Positions 1-12,364 of a stretch of DNA of 64,000 nucleotides are shown here, piece by piece (position 1 is the stretch's first letter; every line of letters starts with the position of its first letter). The stretch is from positions 31,946,001 through 32,010,000 of the forward strand of contig NC_088921.1 of assembly GCF_038396675.1 (NCBI RefSeq). The letters are read 5' to 3'. Both the position numbers and the translations under genes were made by a program. The notes under the pieces are model-generated. The model was not told the origin of the DNA. It made no database searches and saw only the letters and a list, made by a program, of their open reading frames with translations. This DNA is from Hydra vulgaris (Eukaryota; Cnidaria; Hydrozoa; Anthoathecata; Hydridae).

Positions 1-785
1 TCAAATATTTTGTTTAATCTAAATTCTATTTTTATTTTTTATTTTTTATTGTCAAACTAGGTAGGAATATGAAATTTTTGTAAGCTATGTTCCAACATAT
101 AGAAATAATTTTTCTAGTAGTTTTTAAACCAAGACCAAGAAATCTTTTAAGTTTGTGGCTGAACCAGGAGTAAAAATACAATGTATGGCAGTCATAAGCG
201 CCAGTTGAACCACTCCTTATTGCATTTAATTTTTACGTCTCTAAATGCTTCCATGTAGAAGAGATCCTCTTTATCCATAGTTGAAATACCTTAGAAATAC
301 AATCTTTAACCATTTTTTGTTTTTATTTTTTAGTAAATAATTATTTTAATAACTGAATATTAATATTACATATTAAAATTAATTGTTTTTATTTTACTCA
401 TAATCGTTTTGGTTTCCATTGATACGTAATAATTAAGATTAATCGATGTTAGGAAACATGAGACTTAATGATAATTACCATGATTCGGCTATATGGTGGT
501 TATTACAAAGAAAAAACAGTTACAATTAAGGGCACCAAGTTGTTTAATTTGTAAATGTGTGTGCTGAGGGGTTGGGGAAGGCATATTTTAGCATACAATG
601 GGCTATTTTTCGAAAATCTTTCGTGCTTTAAGTTTTAGTTTGATTTAGTTTTAATTTTGTTTAATAAATTTTATTATCCAAAAAATAATTTAAAAAAACG
701 TTCATAAAAATTTTATCTTACCTGGCAACGGGTAGTTTATATAACCTGCTGATGTTATATTGCCAGCTAAAACATTACAAATATT
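1..785. other. AT-rich stretch without a recognisable gene
   Basis: Stop codons are dense in all six frames. I see no conserved peptide, RNA gene or element end here. Confidence 0.5.
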
Positions 786-910
786 GTAAAGTGAAGTTAA
801 TAAGTAAAAAAATATATAAAAAATGTATTTATATATATACATTTTTTTTTTTATATATATATAAATACATATACATATATATTTTTTTTTACTTATTGAC
901 TTCATTTTAC
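786..910. repeat. short inverted repeat (hairpin-forming)
   Basis: The segment at 786-812 (GTAAAGTGAAGTTAATAAGT then A-rich) reappears inverted at 882-910 with about 18 of 20 matching bases over the core. About 70 bp of TA/T-rich sequence lies between the arms. It could be a foldback MITE remnant beside the TA tract. Confidence 0.55.
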
Positions 911-920
911 ATTTTAATTT

Positions 921-1034
<114 letters not shown>

Positions 1035-2389
1035 AATTCATAATTATTTATAGATTTATTATTAATTGGATAAACAATAATACTATTAAAGAATGTTTCA
1101 TTTAATTATTATTCTAATTTCTATAAATTTTTTCGGTAAAAAAATGTAAAAATAAAATTCAAAATGAAAATAAATCTAATAGCTAAAATAAAGCAAAGAA
1201 AATTAAAGGTATTAAAAAATAGTTTGAAGAGAAGCAAATATAAAGTTTTTTAAAAGTTTCAATTAAAATACTAATAAGCGACCAACTGCAATTTTAGTAT
1301 TTTCAATATTAAGGCTTTGTAATAATAATGAATAATAATTTTTTTTTTAACAATGAATTATTTGTTTTATTTTTGTGTTTTCTGTTTTTTGTTTAGATGC
1401 ATTTGCTTTTTTATAGTTGTCTGTATTTGCCGTAGTTATGGTAGTTACTATAACAACGCTACTTTTATAATTTGCAGCAACGTACAACTTTACATTTGGT
1501 TTTAACGTGAAATAACTTCAAAATTAGAAACTTTATAAATATAAAGTTAAAAGATAGTTTTAAACAAAAAATTTTAAAAAGCAAAAATTATACAAAATCT
1601 GCTAAATAAGTTTTTAATAGTTTTTGAAATTTTAAATATATACTATGCATCTCTTTATCATTAATATTCCTATTATTAAGTAATTATAATTAAACTAGTA
1701 ATCAGAAATTTGCTAAAGTGTAATATTTAAAAATATAAAAACATTTCTAATTTTAAATATTATTGAGAACCTTTTGTAGGAATGTATAGGACCTTTGAGA
1801 GATGATATTTTAGATGTCAGGTTATTAATTTCTGTATTTTATTCTTAATTTTTTAATTGATATTACAATTTTTATTATTATATTTCTAAAATTTAACATA
1901 AATTTTATTAAAAATATGCAGACTTTATAGTAGACAATGTTTGATTTGGCTCCTTTTCATATCCAGCAAAAAATGTCTGGCTTATCAAGACAGACTAATA
2001 TTTTGCGGTTATTTATAATGCTTTTAAGATAAAATATTTTGTTAGAAAATTTTAAAAACGTGAAAAACGTGCAACATAAAAACAAAAACGAAAAGTAAAA
2101 GCAAAAAAAAAGGAGAGAGTTAAAAAAAAAAATATCAACATGTAGTCTATAGGTTACCTTTTAATTGATGTGAGGACCAAAATGTTTTACAGTAATTTTA
2201 TGTTTGATTTTAATGTACCTAAATGCAGCTCAGTATTGTTTGGAGGTTTAGTTCTGGGGATTTAATTAGAAAAAATTGAATTTTACCAGGATTGATATAA
2301 GAACGTGATTGTCACAGAAGATCTTTGTATTACCATAGCCAATAATAAGATTTTCCGACACTATTTTTAACAATTTAGATTCAGCAGAG
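1035..2389. other. AT-rich stretch without a recognisable gene
   Basis: No open frame with conserved motifs and no clear element ends. Confidence 0.5.
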
Positions 2390-3008
2390 CAGGGGCGGAT
2401 CCACCTTTATTTGGCGTTTGAGATAACTTCCAGATATAGATCAAAGTCCTATTATTTATATGTTTATACTTACGTCAAATAAGGATAATTTTCAAAATAT
2501 TGCGATGATTGGAGCTTAAGAAAAAAAGCCCCCAAAACAATGCCTTCTCCCCGCCCTCTTCCCTTTCTCTGCCCTATACGTGAATGCGACAAGTTGATAA
2601 AATGTTTTTTTTACTATTCTCAATTAGACTTACACTCATCAATAAATTTTAAGTTTCATAGTATAATCTCTTAACGTTCAAAAACTATGAACATATAACC
2701 CTCAAATTGAAAGGCTCAATCTTTATAAGGGAATAATTTTTGAATGCTGAGAGATTACACTATAAAACCTAAAATTTATTGATGAATATAAGCATAGTTA
2801 GGAATAGTAAACAAAAAATTTATTAATTTATTGCTCTTACGTTTGGGGCGGGTTATGGGCAAAAATTTTTGTTCCCAAACTCTAATCATCGTAATTTTTT
2901 GCAAATGTTCCTAAATTGACGTAAGTATATACATATAAATATTAGGAGTTTGGTCCGTGACTGTAAGTTCGTTATCTTAAAAAATAAAAAATACTGAATC
3001 CGCTCCTG
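2390..3008. mobile_element. non-autonomous hAT-type foldback element with 8-bp target duplication
   Basis: The left end reads CAGGGGCGGATCCACC. The right end, read inverted, is CAGGAGCGGATTCAGT. The element is flanked by perfect 8-bp direct repeats CAGCAGAG (2382-2389 and 3009-3016), the duplication length typical of hAT transposition. The two halves also pair over a long distance: TTTATATGTTTATACTTACG around 2455-2475 is mirrored near 2920-2940, so the whole 619 bp can fold back. There is no coding capacity. It is the best preserved member here of a family with a degraded second copy at 12.36-12.73 kb. Confidence 0.9.
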
Positions 3009-3167
3009 CAGCAGAGAGAGAGTTATATCGTCAGCAAATTGAAACAGTTTTCAATCGGTACAATTTGGTAAACTGTTAACAAAAATAGTAAATAGTTGTG
3101 GAGTGAGGCCATTACCTTGTGTAAAACCTCGATTAATTCATTTGCATGTATAAGGTTTTTAACAATT

Positions 3168-3340
3168 GAGCATCTGTGGCGTAGTGGTTGCACTTGCATC
3201 TGAAACTGAGGATAGGTGGTTCGAACCCCACCTCTGGGCAAGTTTAGCGACAACGGTTAGGAAGAAGGCGTGAACTTCCAATTAAATGCTCTTTCGCTGT
3301 GATCTGTGATAAGCCCGTAAGGTTTTCTTGGAACACCTAA
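3168..3340 (+). mobile_element. tRNA-derived SINE (family A)
   Basis: The head contains a pol III A box (TGGCGTAGTGG, 3177-3187) and B box (GGTTCGAACCC, 3218-3228) at tRNA spacing. A body follows with the landmark GTGATAAGCCCGTAAG, then an A-rich tail. The same body occurs at 5.4, 7.7 and 26.3 kb, so this is an interspersed family and not a tRNA gene. The head lacks a proper acceptor stem. Confidence 0.8.
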
Positions 3341-4084
3341 AAAAAACAACCATTCACTCTTTTAAATAACTCTGAAACCAGAGGAGAGTGTCCGTATTGT
3401 ACTCAATGGCTTTCAGTTTCTTCAGAAAAAAAACTGAACTTAAGGCCTTTGAAAGATCAACCAACTAAGTCCCTACGTACGTTATGATATATATTTTAGT
3501 AATGTTTAAAGCTATTGCTTGAGATGTGCTTTTTTAAAAGAAAGCCAGGAGGCTTGTTGAACCTAGCGGAAGTATTTATTTTAGTTTTATTTAATGAGTT
3601 TTCAGTTTGTTTAGTAGTTATTTGTGAAATTTTGAAGCTTTTGAAAATTTTGAAATTTTATAATTTTGAAGCTGTTATAATTTGAACAGCTATAAATATG
3701 GAAGTTACTCATATTAAATCCATCAGTGTTTTGAACTGTGTTTGTAAAAAATTGCAAGGTGTGTGATTTCAAGACCTATTGGTATGTGAAAACTGTGTGA
3801 GACTTATAATGAGGCAAAAAGTTTCGGCAATGTAAGACACTCCGATATGAGGGTGCGCTTTCAAAAACTTGTCAATACAAAATAGAAAAATTTAATTAAA
3901 AAATAGAAAGATTTTGGTTAATGTAGTCGTCTTAGAGTAATCGATTGTCTGCAAAATTTCTTTGGTGTTGCCGTAAAACATGGCAATGCTGACAACATAT
4001 TTGCAACTTTGCATTATGTTACATCTCCTAAAATCATAACTTTTTCATTCCACGCTGTCCAACTGGCAATGATTTTTGCTAGAG
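3341..4084. other. stretch without a recognisable gene
   Basis: No conserved coding signal. Duplicated GAAGCTTTTGAAAATTTTGA-like runs near 3630-3670 are simple local repeats. Confidence 0.4.
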
Positions 4085-4239
4085 TATTAGTATTAGTATT
4101 AGTTTCATTTATTACGCCGTTAAGTATATATACAACCTACAAATATAACAAAAGGAAATGGTTGGAGCCATTTTGTTATATTTGTAGGTTGTATATATAC
4201 TTAACGGCGTAATAAATGAAACTAATACTAATACTAATA
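4085..4239. repeat. perfect palindrome, 69-bp arms with 17-nt loop
   Basis: Bases 4085-4153 are exactly the reverse complement of 4171-4239. The 17-nt loop itself has a small pairing segment. The arm begins with three direct TTAGTA units, followed by a core containing TTATTACGCCGTTAAG. Arms this long and perfect point to a young foldback/MITE insertion or a recent inverted duplication. The open frame across it is a shadow. Confidence 0.92.
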
Positions 4240-5373
4240 TTAAAAATAACATTTAAAGTGTTTATTAAATATTTAAAAATACAAACCAATTTTTTTGCTT
4301 TTAGCAAGTATTCCTTTACATTTTCGGATTAAATTGTTCCTATATGTAAATATTCATTTTTTTAGACTATCTATGTTTTTTAAATACAAAAACTTATTTT
4401 TATTATACTAAACCATTTAACAGTTAACAAGTAGAATGATAAAATGTAAAAAGAAACTTTTTGCGACAGTACTTACGTTTCGGCTGAAAATGTGAATTAC
4501 ATTATATGTTCCTGTTTTAATTGTTTAAAAGCGACTTTGTAATTAAAAATAAACAACGAACATTTTAGCGACTTTATAAAAACGAAGCGACTTTAGTGTA
4601 ACTATAACAATCTCTCTGTATTTTATAATATACATTATAACTTTTTTGGTGAGAAAATTTCTAAAGATACATTTAAAAATGAAGCAAATAAATTTAAGAT
4701 GATATATTCATTAACTCCATGATACAATCAGCTTATTTAAAAGTTTTAATTATTTGAGAATATTATAATTCATACTTACAATATTGTGACGTTGTTTTCT
4801 ACAAGCCTTTGATGTTATATTTTCTAATACTAACTTAAAAAATTTGTTGTTGGTCATATGAAACACATGGGGAAGATAAATGTTTATAGTTATGGATTTT
4901 GTAAAATACAAATATTATTGCTTTTGTAAATTTTTGACATACCTTATTCTATATGATATAATCTTCCATCAAATATAGCCATTGTCACTTTGTGTTTTCA
5001 AAAACTAAAATACACTTTACAAACAAATCCTTTGTCAAATACGCCTTGTGCATGATTTTTTTGACTCTTTTTTAAATCCACCGCAGAATAGTTGTCGGTT
5101 GTTATTCAATACCAATTTAAATTGATGCGATTTTTTTACCTAAGTAAATGTCCTACGTGTTTTACACTTAAGTAAATATTTGTTGCGTTTCTTTTCAGGA
5201 TTCTACGGATTTCAATTTCTCTTAATTTTAAGTTTTTAAATTTTTTGATTTATAACAATGGCATAACAGTGAAATCAGGAGCATTAGTATAGTATACATA
5301 CAGGGCGCACGAAAAAAAAAAAAAAAAAAACCTACAAAGTATGCAAATATATATATTTTTCCCTCTTTTTTAA
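4240..5373. other. AT-rich stretch without a recognisable gene
   Basis: No coding motif or element end seen. A run of 18 A lies near 5313-5330. Confidence 0.5.
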
Positions 5374-5917
<544 letters not shown>

Positions 5918-6174
5918 TATGAAAAAAAAAATCATAGTTTTAAAGATTGCATCAAAAAAATGAGTTGTCCGTGAAAATATTTAAAAGTTCTTTTTAGATA
6001 TCTTATCAAGTATTGTTTAAAAATTTATTTGTGTATCGGTGAATTAATTGCTTTTCGAACCTATTGATCTAATGATGCATAAAATTGAATGCAAAAAAAT
6101 AATCGTACAGTTCAAAAATAATGTCAATTTCCATGAAATTTGATCAAATTGATCAAATTCCATGGAAATTAGCA

Positions 6175-6369
6175 TCAAGTGGGGCCTTCTTTAGCCTTGA
6201 TGGCCTCATTTAGATGATTTGGCATTGAGTTGATCAAATATTGGATCTCTTCTGTTTTTATATTATCCCATGCCCTCATTATAGCTTCTTTCAAGTTGTC
6301 TTTGCGTCTAAATGCTCGTTTGCCAATTTTTCTGTCCAAAATATACCACCAATTTTCTATTGGAATCAA
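6175..6369 (-). pseudogene. inverted copy of Tc1 transposase C-terminus
   Basis: The minus-strand frame encodes about 64 residues with PIENWWYILDRKIG near the start and EAIKAKEGPT before the stop. These are equivalent to the plus-strand C-terminus at 7165-7342. PIEN carries the last catalytic Glu of the DDE triad. The copy keeps residues (WDNIKT) that are deleted in the plus-strand copy, so the two are not an identical recent duplication. It lacks everything upstream and cannot act alone. Confidence 0.85.
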
Positions 6370-6411
6370 GTGATGTTATTTATGCCAAAGTATACCTTCA
6401 TTTTCTCAATT

Positions 6412-7342
6412 TTTACGAAGCATAATCTGATTGGAGCTGTTGCTAGTGTGGCTGGTAGAGGACAAAAACGCAAGACCACTAGTGCAATTGATCGAAATAT
6501 CATTAATGTCAATATTAATGAGAAGAAAAATGATTTTATTTGGCAGCTAAATTACCTTTAAAAAATCAAGCTTTAAAAATTCAATTAGCTTTAAAAATTC
6601 AATCATAACATCACAGTGCCTCCAAAATTGTATAAGAGAACAAGGATATAGAGGTAGAGTGGTTCGAAATAAACCTTTTTTAACTTCTAAACAAATGAAA
6701 CGTCGATTGGAATTTGCATCAAAGTACTTAAAAAATGTTGATATCATATTGGAAAAAAACTTGGTGGTCAGATGAGTCAAACACAATCTCGTCTCATCGG
6801 ATGGAGTCCAAATAATGTGGCGAAAAAAAGGAAAAGCTTATAAATTGTTTGCGAAGCTTATAAATTGTTTGAGTTGTTTGCGAGGTAGTGTAATGCATGG
6901 AGGAGGAAATGTGATGGTTTGGGGTAGTATGAGTTGAAAAGAAGTGGGGAAATTTACATTTATTGATGTCAAAATGGGTGCTTTAATGTATTGTTGAATT
7001 CTCAAAGCTAACTTGCAACCATCTACTTAAAAATTGAGAATGGGAAGCGATTTCATAGTCCAGCAGGATAACAATCCAAAACATACCGCTTAGAAAACGA
7101 AGGTATTCTTTGACATAAATAACATCAATATTTTGGAATGGCTATCTCAAAGTCTGGACTTGAATCCAATAGAAAATTGGTGGTATATTTTGGATAGAAA
7201 AATTGGCGACCGAGCATTTAGACGCAAAGACAACTTGAAAAAAGCTATAATGAGGGCAGAAGAGACCCAAAATTTGATCAACTCAATGTCAAATTATCTA
7301 GAGAAGGCCATCAAGGCTAAAGGAGGCCCCACTCGATACTAA
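6412..7342 (+). pseudogene. Tc1-like transposase (DD34E), broken
   Basis: Pieces in shifting frames follow the Tc1 transposase order. A GRGQKRKTT segment (end of the DNA-binding part) lies at about 6450. A WWSDESN segment (first catalytic Asp) lies at about 6762. HGGGNVMVWG follows at about 6898, then QQDNNPKHTA (second Asp) at about 7060 and WLSQSLDLNPIENWW (Glu) at about 7138-7180. Internal stops and frameshifts interrupt it. The first helix-turn-helix is missing because the 5' end is replaced by inverted 3' sequence. The three acidic residues are present but the protein cannot be made intact. Confidence 0.88.
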
Positions 7343-7607
7343 TTTCCATGGAATTTGATCAATTAGACATTATTTTTGAACTGTACGATTACTTTTTTTG
7401 CAGTCAATTTTATGCATCATTAGACCATTTGTGTAAAATTCAATAGGTTCGAAAAGCGATTAATTCACCAATACTGAAATAAATTTTTAAAACAATACTT
7501 GATAAGACCTAAAAAAAAAATTTAAAAAATTTTAACAGACGACTCATTTTTTTATGCCATCTTTAAAATTATGATTTTTTTTTAAGTGTACGATTACTTT
7601 TTTCATA

Positions 7608-7610
<3 letters not shown>

Positions 7611-7679
<69 letters not shown>

Positions 7680-7680
7680 A
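7611..7680. repeat. (TA)n microsatellite
   Basis: About 70 bp of TA repeats directly abutting the Tc1 right end. Confidence 0.9.
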
Positions 7681-7682
7681 TA

Positions 7683-7790
7683 AAGAAGGTAAGCTTCCTA
7701 ATTAAATGCTTTTCCGCGGTGCTCTGTGATAAGGCCATAAAGACTTCTTGGAGCACCAAAAGAACCATCAAAAAAAAAAAAAAAAAGTTC
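7683..7790 (+). mobile_element. SINE (family A), 5'-truncated
   Basis: It contains only the body (CTTCCTAATTAAATGCTTTT, then GTGATAAGGCCATAAAG) and an A tail of about 17 bases. The tRNA head is absent. Confidence 0.75.
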
Positions 7791-8816
7791 TTAACTTCAA
7801 AACTCTTTTTCTTTAATTATTAGATAACTTTTAATTTAATTTTAATAATACTTTTCCTTTTGTGCAGAAAAAAATAAATAGAGCAAGTTTAAAGTATTCT
7901 AATCTTTTATTATATATTATAGATAATGACTGATTTATTTTATGTTCAAAAAACAAGTTACATTTTTTTGGTTTTTAATCAAAAACTTACGCTAAGAACA
8001 TAATTAGTTAAAAAACATAGCTAATTAAATAAACTATATAATGACTAATTAAAGTAAAAATAACCTAACTTGTTTAAAACATAAATAATTAATAAAATAA
8101 CACAATTAAAAGTGTTTTTTGTTTTATGGTTTATTGAATAGGTAAGTAGCTATGATTTAAAAACAATTTAGGCTTAAGCTGTTTATATTTTGAGAATGAT
8201 ACAAAAGCTTATTTATTACAAAATCAACCCTTCTCCAACGCATTAATCTTTCAAAACATCAAAAACGTAAAAATTTCAAGTAAATTCAACATTTCTCTAT
8301 TGCATAACATAATTTATTTATTTTTTTAATATTTTGCTATTCATACTAATAATATAAAAAAAAATTATTATTATTATAAAAAAAAGAAAAAATATATATA
8401 TTTATATAAACAGACAGGGACTCAAAGATGATATGAATGACCAGAGTCACCACAATCTTTTCATAGAGCCTCTATGTGAGCTTTAACAAGTGCAATGAAA
8501 ATAAAGTTATTAAAATAAAATAAAATAATAATAAAAATAAAAAAAAAACTTCGTTAAAAAAATCTTCAAAAAAAACTTCGTAAAAAGAAATAAAAATATT
8601 GATTTTTTAAACTCGTGTTATTAAAAAAAAAACAAGTTTTTTGGAGAGAAAGAATAAGAGACAGTCAAACCGCGTACGTCTTTTAACACCCTCTTCTCTC
8701 ACTTGTACGTATTTTTACATTTTTGGGTAAACCCTTCCCCATACGTACTTTATGGAAGACCTCTAAGCGCTACGAATTTTACCGGCGCTCTCATGCAAGC
8801 TCTTTCTTTTTGCTAA
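7791..8816. other. no gene; possible SINE remnant at 8405-8510
   Basis: Mostly AT-rich filler. The segment 8440-8500 (CTTTTCATAGAGCCTCTATG) resembles the reversed SINE A body seen at 26.3 kb. From 8650 to 8820 the base composition becomes less AT-rich, as at an element edge. Confidence 0.35.
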
Positions 8817-8962
8817 ACAATTAGTACTATTTGTTAATAATACTATGTTTCGAATAATACTATTTGTTAAACAAACCGTATCATTCGTTAAACGAATACT
8901 ATTATTCGCTTAACGAATATTACTGTTCGTTAAGTAAATAGTTCTATTTGTTTGCCGGTGCT
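8817..8962. repeat. degenerate tandem array of about 20-bp units
   Basis: About seven units follow the pattern ATACTATTTGTTAAACAA or ATACTATTCGTTAAACGA. Each contains TTGTTAA or its CG-variant TCGTTAA. The array is flanked by less AT-rich sequence carrying CGTACGT motifs at 8675-8690 and about 8987-8995. Subterminal arrays like this are common in CACTA- and Mutator-like elements; that link is only a suggestion. Confidence 0.65.
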
Positions 8963-9059
8963 TAACCACCATTGAGAAAGAATCAAACGTACGTTACAGC
9001 ATATTTCTCTGTCTTTTAGGGTTAGGTTTGTCCCACCAATACTCTTAATTAAAATTCAG

Positions 9060-10850
9060 GTAAAACTTTACAGAGAAATCTTTAGCAGCAAAAAATACCA
9101 GAGCATCCAAACAAATTGCTTCTCAAGTTATTTCCATTAAAGAATTATCCCTGAAGGAACTATTCGACTTGCTGAAGCATCTGGCAGGCCTCCATTTACA
9201 ATTACCACAGTTAAATATTTATGCTTAAAAAATATTTACATATATATTCAAAGAAAATCTTTAAAAAAAGAGACAAGATAGGTTTCGGAAAGTATATTTT
9301 TTAACAAGTTTCTAATCACTTTAAAAACAAGTAATTTAAAAGTTTTAAACAAACTTTCTGAACAAAGTTTAATAAAAAGATAAAATATGTATGTTTTGTT
9401 TTCAGGTCAAACTAGTGCCCGACCACCATCAAGCGCTCCAAAATCAACCTCTCTAGTTCTTGTCAATGTACAATTAAATACGGGACCATTAACCACGGAT
9501 TAAAGAAACTGATCAGAACTATAAACCAAACATCAAGCAGCAAGATGGTAGAGCCAAATTTTAATAAGAATTTTTTAAGAGCAGGTCAACACTTGAGTAA
9601 TTTCTTTATCTGCAGGGACTTAAAAATTACCGACGGAAAAGGAGATTCTGGTACAGCTCGGGATGTTGCTCACTGCAATAGTTTATCATGTTTTGTGAAT
9701 CAGGTTATTGAATCTCGCAAAATTTCTGGTGGATATTTTGTAAAGCTCAAAATTTACGGTGGTAAAGGTTTTCTCAAGTTTTGTTTAATAATTGTTAATA
9801 CTGCGTTAAGGGTTGATACCAGCTTACTGCCTCAAAAACAACCTCTCATTCAAAGGACTGGCAAAGACACTGGAATTAAGAGACCAATTCTTGTTGCGGT
9901 ATCAGAAGATTTGCCAGAAACTTACTCCAACATTGAACAAATTTGATCACTCATTAATGAAAATGGAGTTAAACTAATTTTGGCTTGAGATATGAAAGTT
10001 ACAAATATTATTTGTGGTCTTCAAATCCATTCAGGTATGCACCCTTATATGCATACCTAAATGGTGTAACGTCAAATCCAAGTGTCTTGCCAAATCTGGA
10101 AACTTGCAAGCACTGGGCTCAACCAACTCTGGCATCGAGTCTTTCACCAATCTGGCGGGGTTCGTGGTTGTGCAAAGTTGTTTGCAATGTCATTCAAAAG
10201 CCAATCGTTAGTGGGCCTGACAATGTTCTGATTTTGGAAATAATCCCACCAATGGAACATAATCCCACCATCTTTTTAAGATACTTAAAACTGCTTTGAT
10301 AGAAGCTGTTAAGTGGCCAACTTCCCCCCGCATTTAACTGAGCCCGTATCATGGGGGCTAGCTTGAGGGAAATGAATGAAGGATGCTCCTTAAAAATGGA
10401 TGTGCTCCAACAACTTGCTGATACAAACTCGGTTCTAAACATTTTTCACATAGTTAAAGCATTCAAAAGTTTCAATTTATTTGTTAAAGCTTATTACATG
10501 AGGTGGTACCATTATGAAAACAAACAAAAAATTTTCTGTAGTATTCTTTGTGTAAAAAAGCTTTGCATTTATCTTTGAGCCGGATTTTCCTGAAATAATT
10601 GAAAATTTCAAAAGGTTGCTAAATGAAAACTGGTGCAAGTGTAACACCCAAAATTCTCATCGTCTTCTTTCACATCAAAGATTTCAGCAGTCGCAAAAGA
10701 TCATCCATGGGGCCCTATAGTGAACAAACTGTCAAACTGCTCATCAAGACTATAAACATTGGTCAAGGTATAAACGAAAAAATAATCATGCAGAGTACAA
10801 AAAAAGATTGTTACGCTGCATGATTAATCTGAACAGTAAGCATCTTTAAA
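9060..10850 (+). pseudogene. decayed copy of a multi-copy protein family (probably element-borne)
   Basis: The best frame is 9545-9946 (133 codons), with ISGGYFVKLKIYGGKGFLKF and PILVAVSEDLPETYSNIEQI. After its stop, the next homologous pieces appear in other frames: MKVTNIICGLQIHSGMHP (about 9992), a GPDNVLILEIIPPMEH segment (about 10215), a VLQQLADTNSVLN segment (about 10404) and EQTVKLL with YKRKNNHAEYKKRLLR-like residues (about 10723-10820). I recall similar proteins as repeated uncharacterised genes in cnidarians, but I cannot name a domain. Several frameshifts and stops make it a pseudogene. Function unknown. Confidence 0.55.
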
Positions 10851-11622
10851 GAACTTCTACCATTGTTCGATTTATCAGATTAGGCAGCAGAAAATCATAG
10901 CTTACGGTTTATAATGAACATATAACCATTTTAATCCTTAGCTGTTAGTATTTATGAGTATTAATGTTGCATGTAAAAGTATTGAAGAGTATTTTAGTCG
11001 CAAGTAATGAACACTAATTCACAATAAAAAATTTTTTATACAAATTAAGTTGTAAAAGAACAAAATTGAACACCATTTATTGAATTATTAATGAGACTAA
11101 AATGAAACTTAAGTGCAATACATTCTTAATTAGTACCGAAATAAACTTGGTACGAGTACCAATGTTTATGGTATTTACGAAATGGGAATCGTCACCATTT
11201 TCTAGAGTCTGTATTCAATTTCAATTTGTCTCTACGTATAAGAGTTGATTGATTGATTAGTATATCCTATCATTTGAGAATAGCTGAGCAGTTATTTGTC
11301 CTCAACTTTAGGAAAAATAATTAGCACACGTGATGTGTCATAGAGAATCACAAAGTTTAAAATTAATTTAAAAAAAAGATATTTTACATTTTTGAATTAT
11401 CTTAGAAATGCATTCAAACTTCAGAACAATGGATTTTTTTTGCTGACAAGTATTACCAAAGCTGTTTATGACTATTATGTAATAATAAAGAACAGTAACT
11501 TTCTTACGCTATTAATAAATTATGTATTTATTATTATACAGACTACAATTAAAATAATTTCTTAACGTTATAATTATTCGAAAATGGAAAATAATATAAA
11601 AGAACGAACATTTTTTCTACCA
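10851..11622. other. stretch without a recognisable gene
   Basis: No conserved coding or RNA signal found. Confidence 0.45.
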
Positions 11623-11717
11623 TAAATTTTATTGAAATTTTTCTTTTTCTTTTCTTTCCATAAAATTTTTCCAATGTTTTATGGAAAGAAAAGAAAAAGA
11701 ATGATTTCAATAAAATT
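11623..11717. repeat. inverted repeat, about 42-bp arms
   Basis: The left arm 11623-11665 (AAATTTTATTGAAATTTTTC then CTTTTTCTTTTC) is mirrored by 11675-11717 with a few mismatches. Confidence 0.75.
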
Positions 11718-11747
11718 TGAACATTGGTTATATAACGTGTATTTAGG

Positions 11748-11811
11748 TTTATAAATATTGTTAAATGTATTATATTTTTTTAAATATAATACATTTAACA
11801 ATATTTATAAA
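11748..11811. repeat. perfect inverted repeat, 30-bp arms
   Basis: Bases 11748-11777 are the reverse complement of 11782-11811, with a 4-nt T-rich spacer. It lies 30 bp from the previous hairpin. Confidence 0.85.
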
Positions 11812-11954
11812 AATATATATATAATATATATTTTTTTGCATTTTTCTCAGTCGATTTAGTTGTTATTGCTTTTTCTATATCTTTCTTTCTACTTTTTTTA
11901 AATTAATATATGTAACGTATAATATAGGGTTTAATATTGTATGTAGTAGTGTAT

Positions 11955-11957
11955 ATA

Positions 11958-12038
<81 letters not shown>
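11955..12038. repeat. (TA)n microsatellite
   Basis: About 80 bp of TA repeats preceded by a short GTGTGTG run. Confidence 0.93.
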
Positions 12039-12042
<4 letters not shown>

Positions 12043-12364
12043 TTTAAGTTTGCCTTTATTTTTATATAATAAATATAATAAATTAAATTTAATATTGCCT
12101 TATCTTTTTTATATTTGCCTACGTAAATATTTTTCTCGCACTCTATCCTTCTGAACTTATGTCACAATTTGCGTTTAGAGAGACACCGAACCCAATTTTG
12201 TACATTATAATTAAACTTTTAATTTTTAACTTTATAGTTAAATAAATGGACAAAAAAACAACAAAAAAAAACTAGAATTAAACTTAGTTACTATATTTAA
12301 ACTAAAAATATTTCTATTATATAAGAAAAGAATGTTTAAATGACGAGTAAAATGCAATCAATTT

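Larger units (their letters stand above)
5915..7610 (+). mobile_element. Tc1/mariner element with rearranged 5' half
   Basis: The element starts CAGTATGAAAA and ends CATACTG with TA on both sides, as expected for Tc1/mariner insertion at TA. The terminal inverted homology is abnormally long. About 455 bp at the left (5915-6370) matches the inverted right end (7160-7610) and includes the sequence coding for the transposase C-terminus. The left end is therefore not an ordinary terminal repeat but an inverted copy of the 3' end. The element sits between two (TA)n tracts. Confidence 0.88.
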
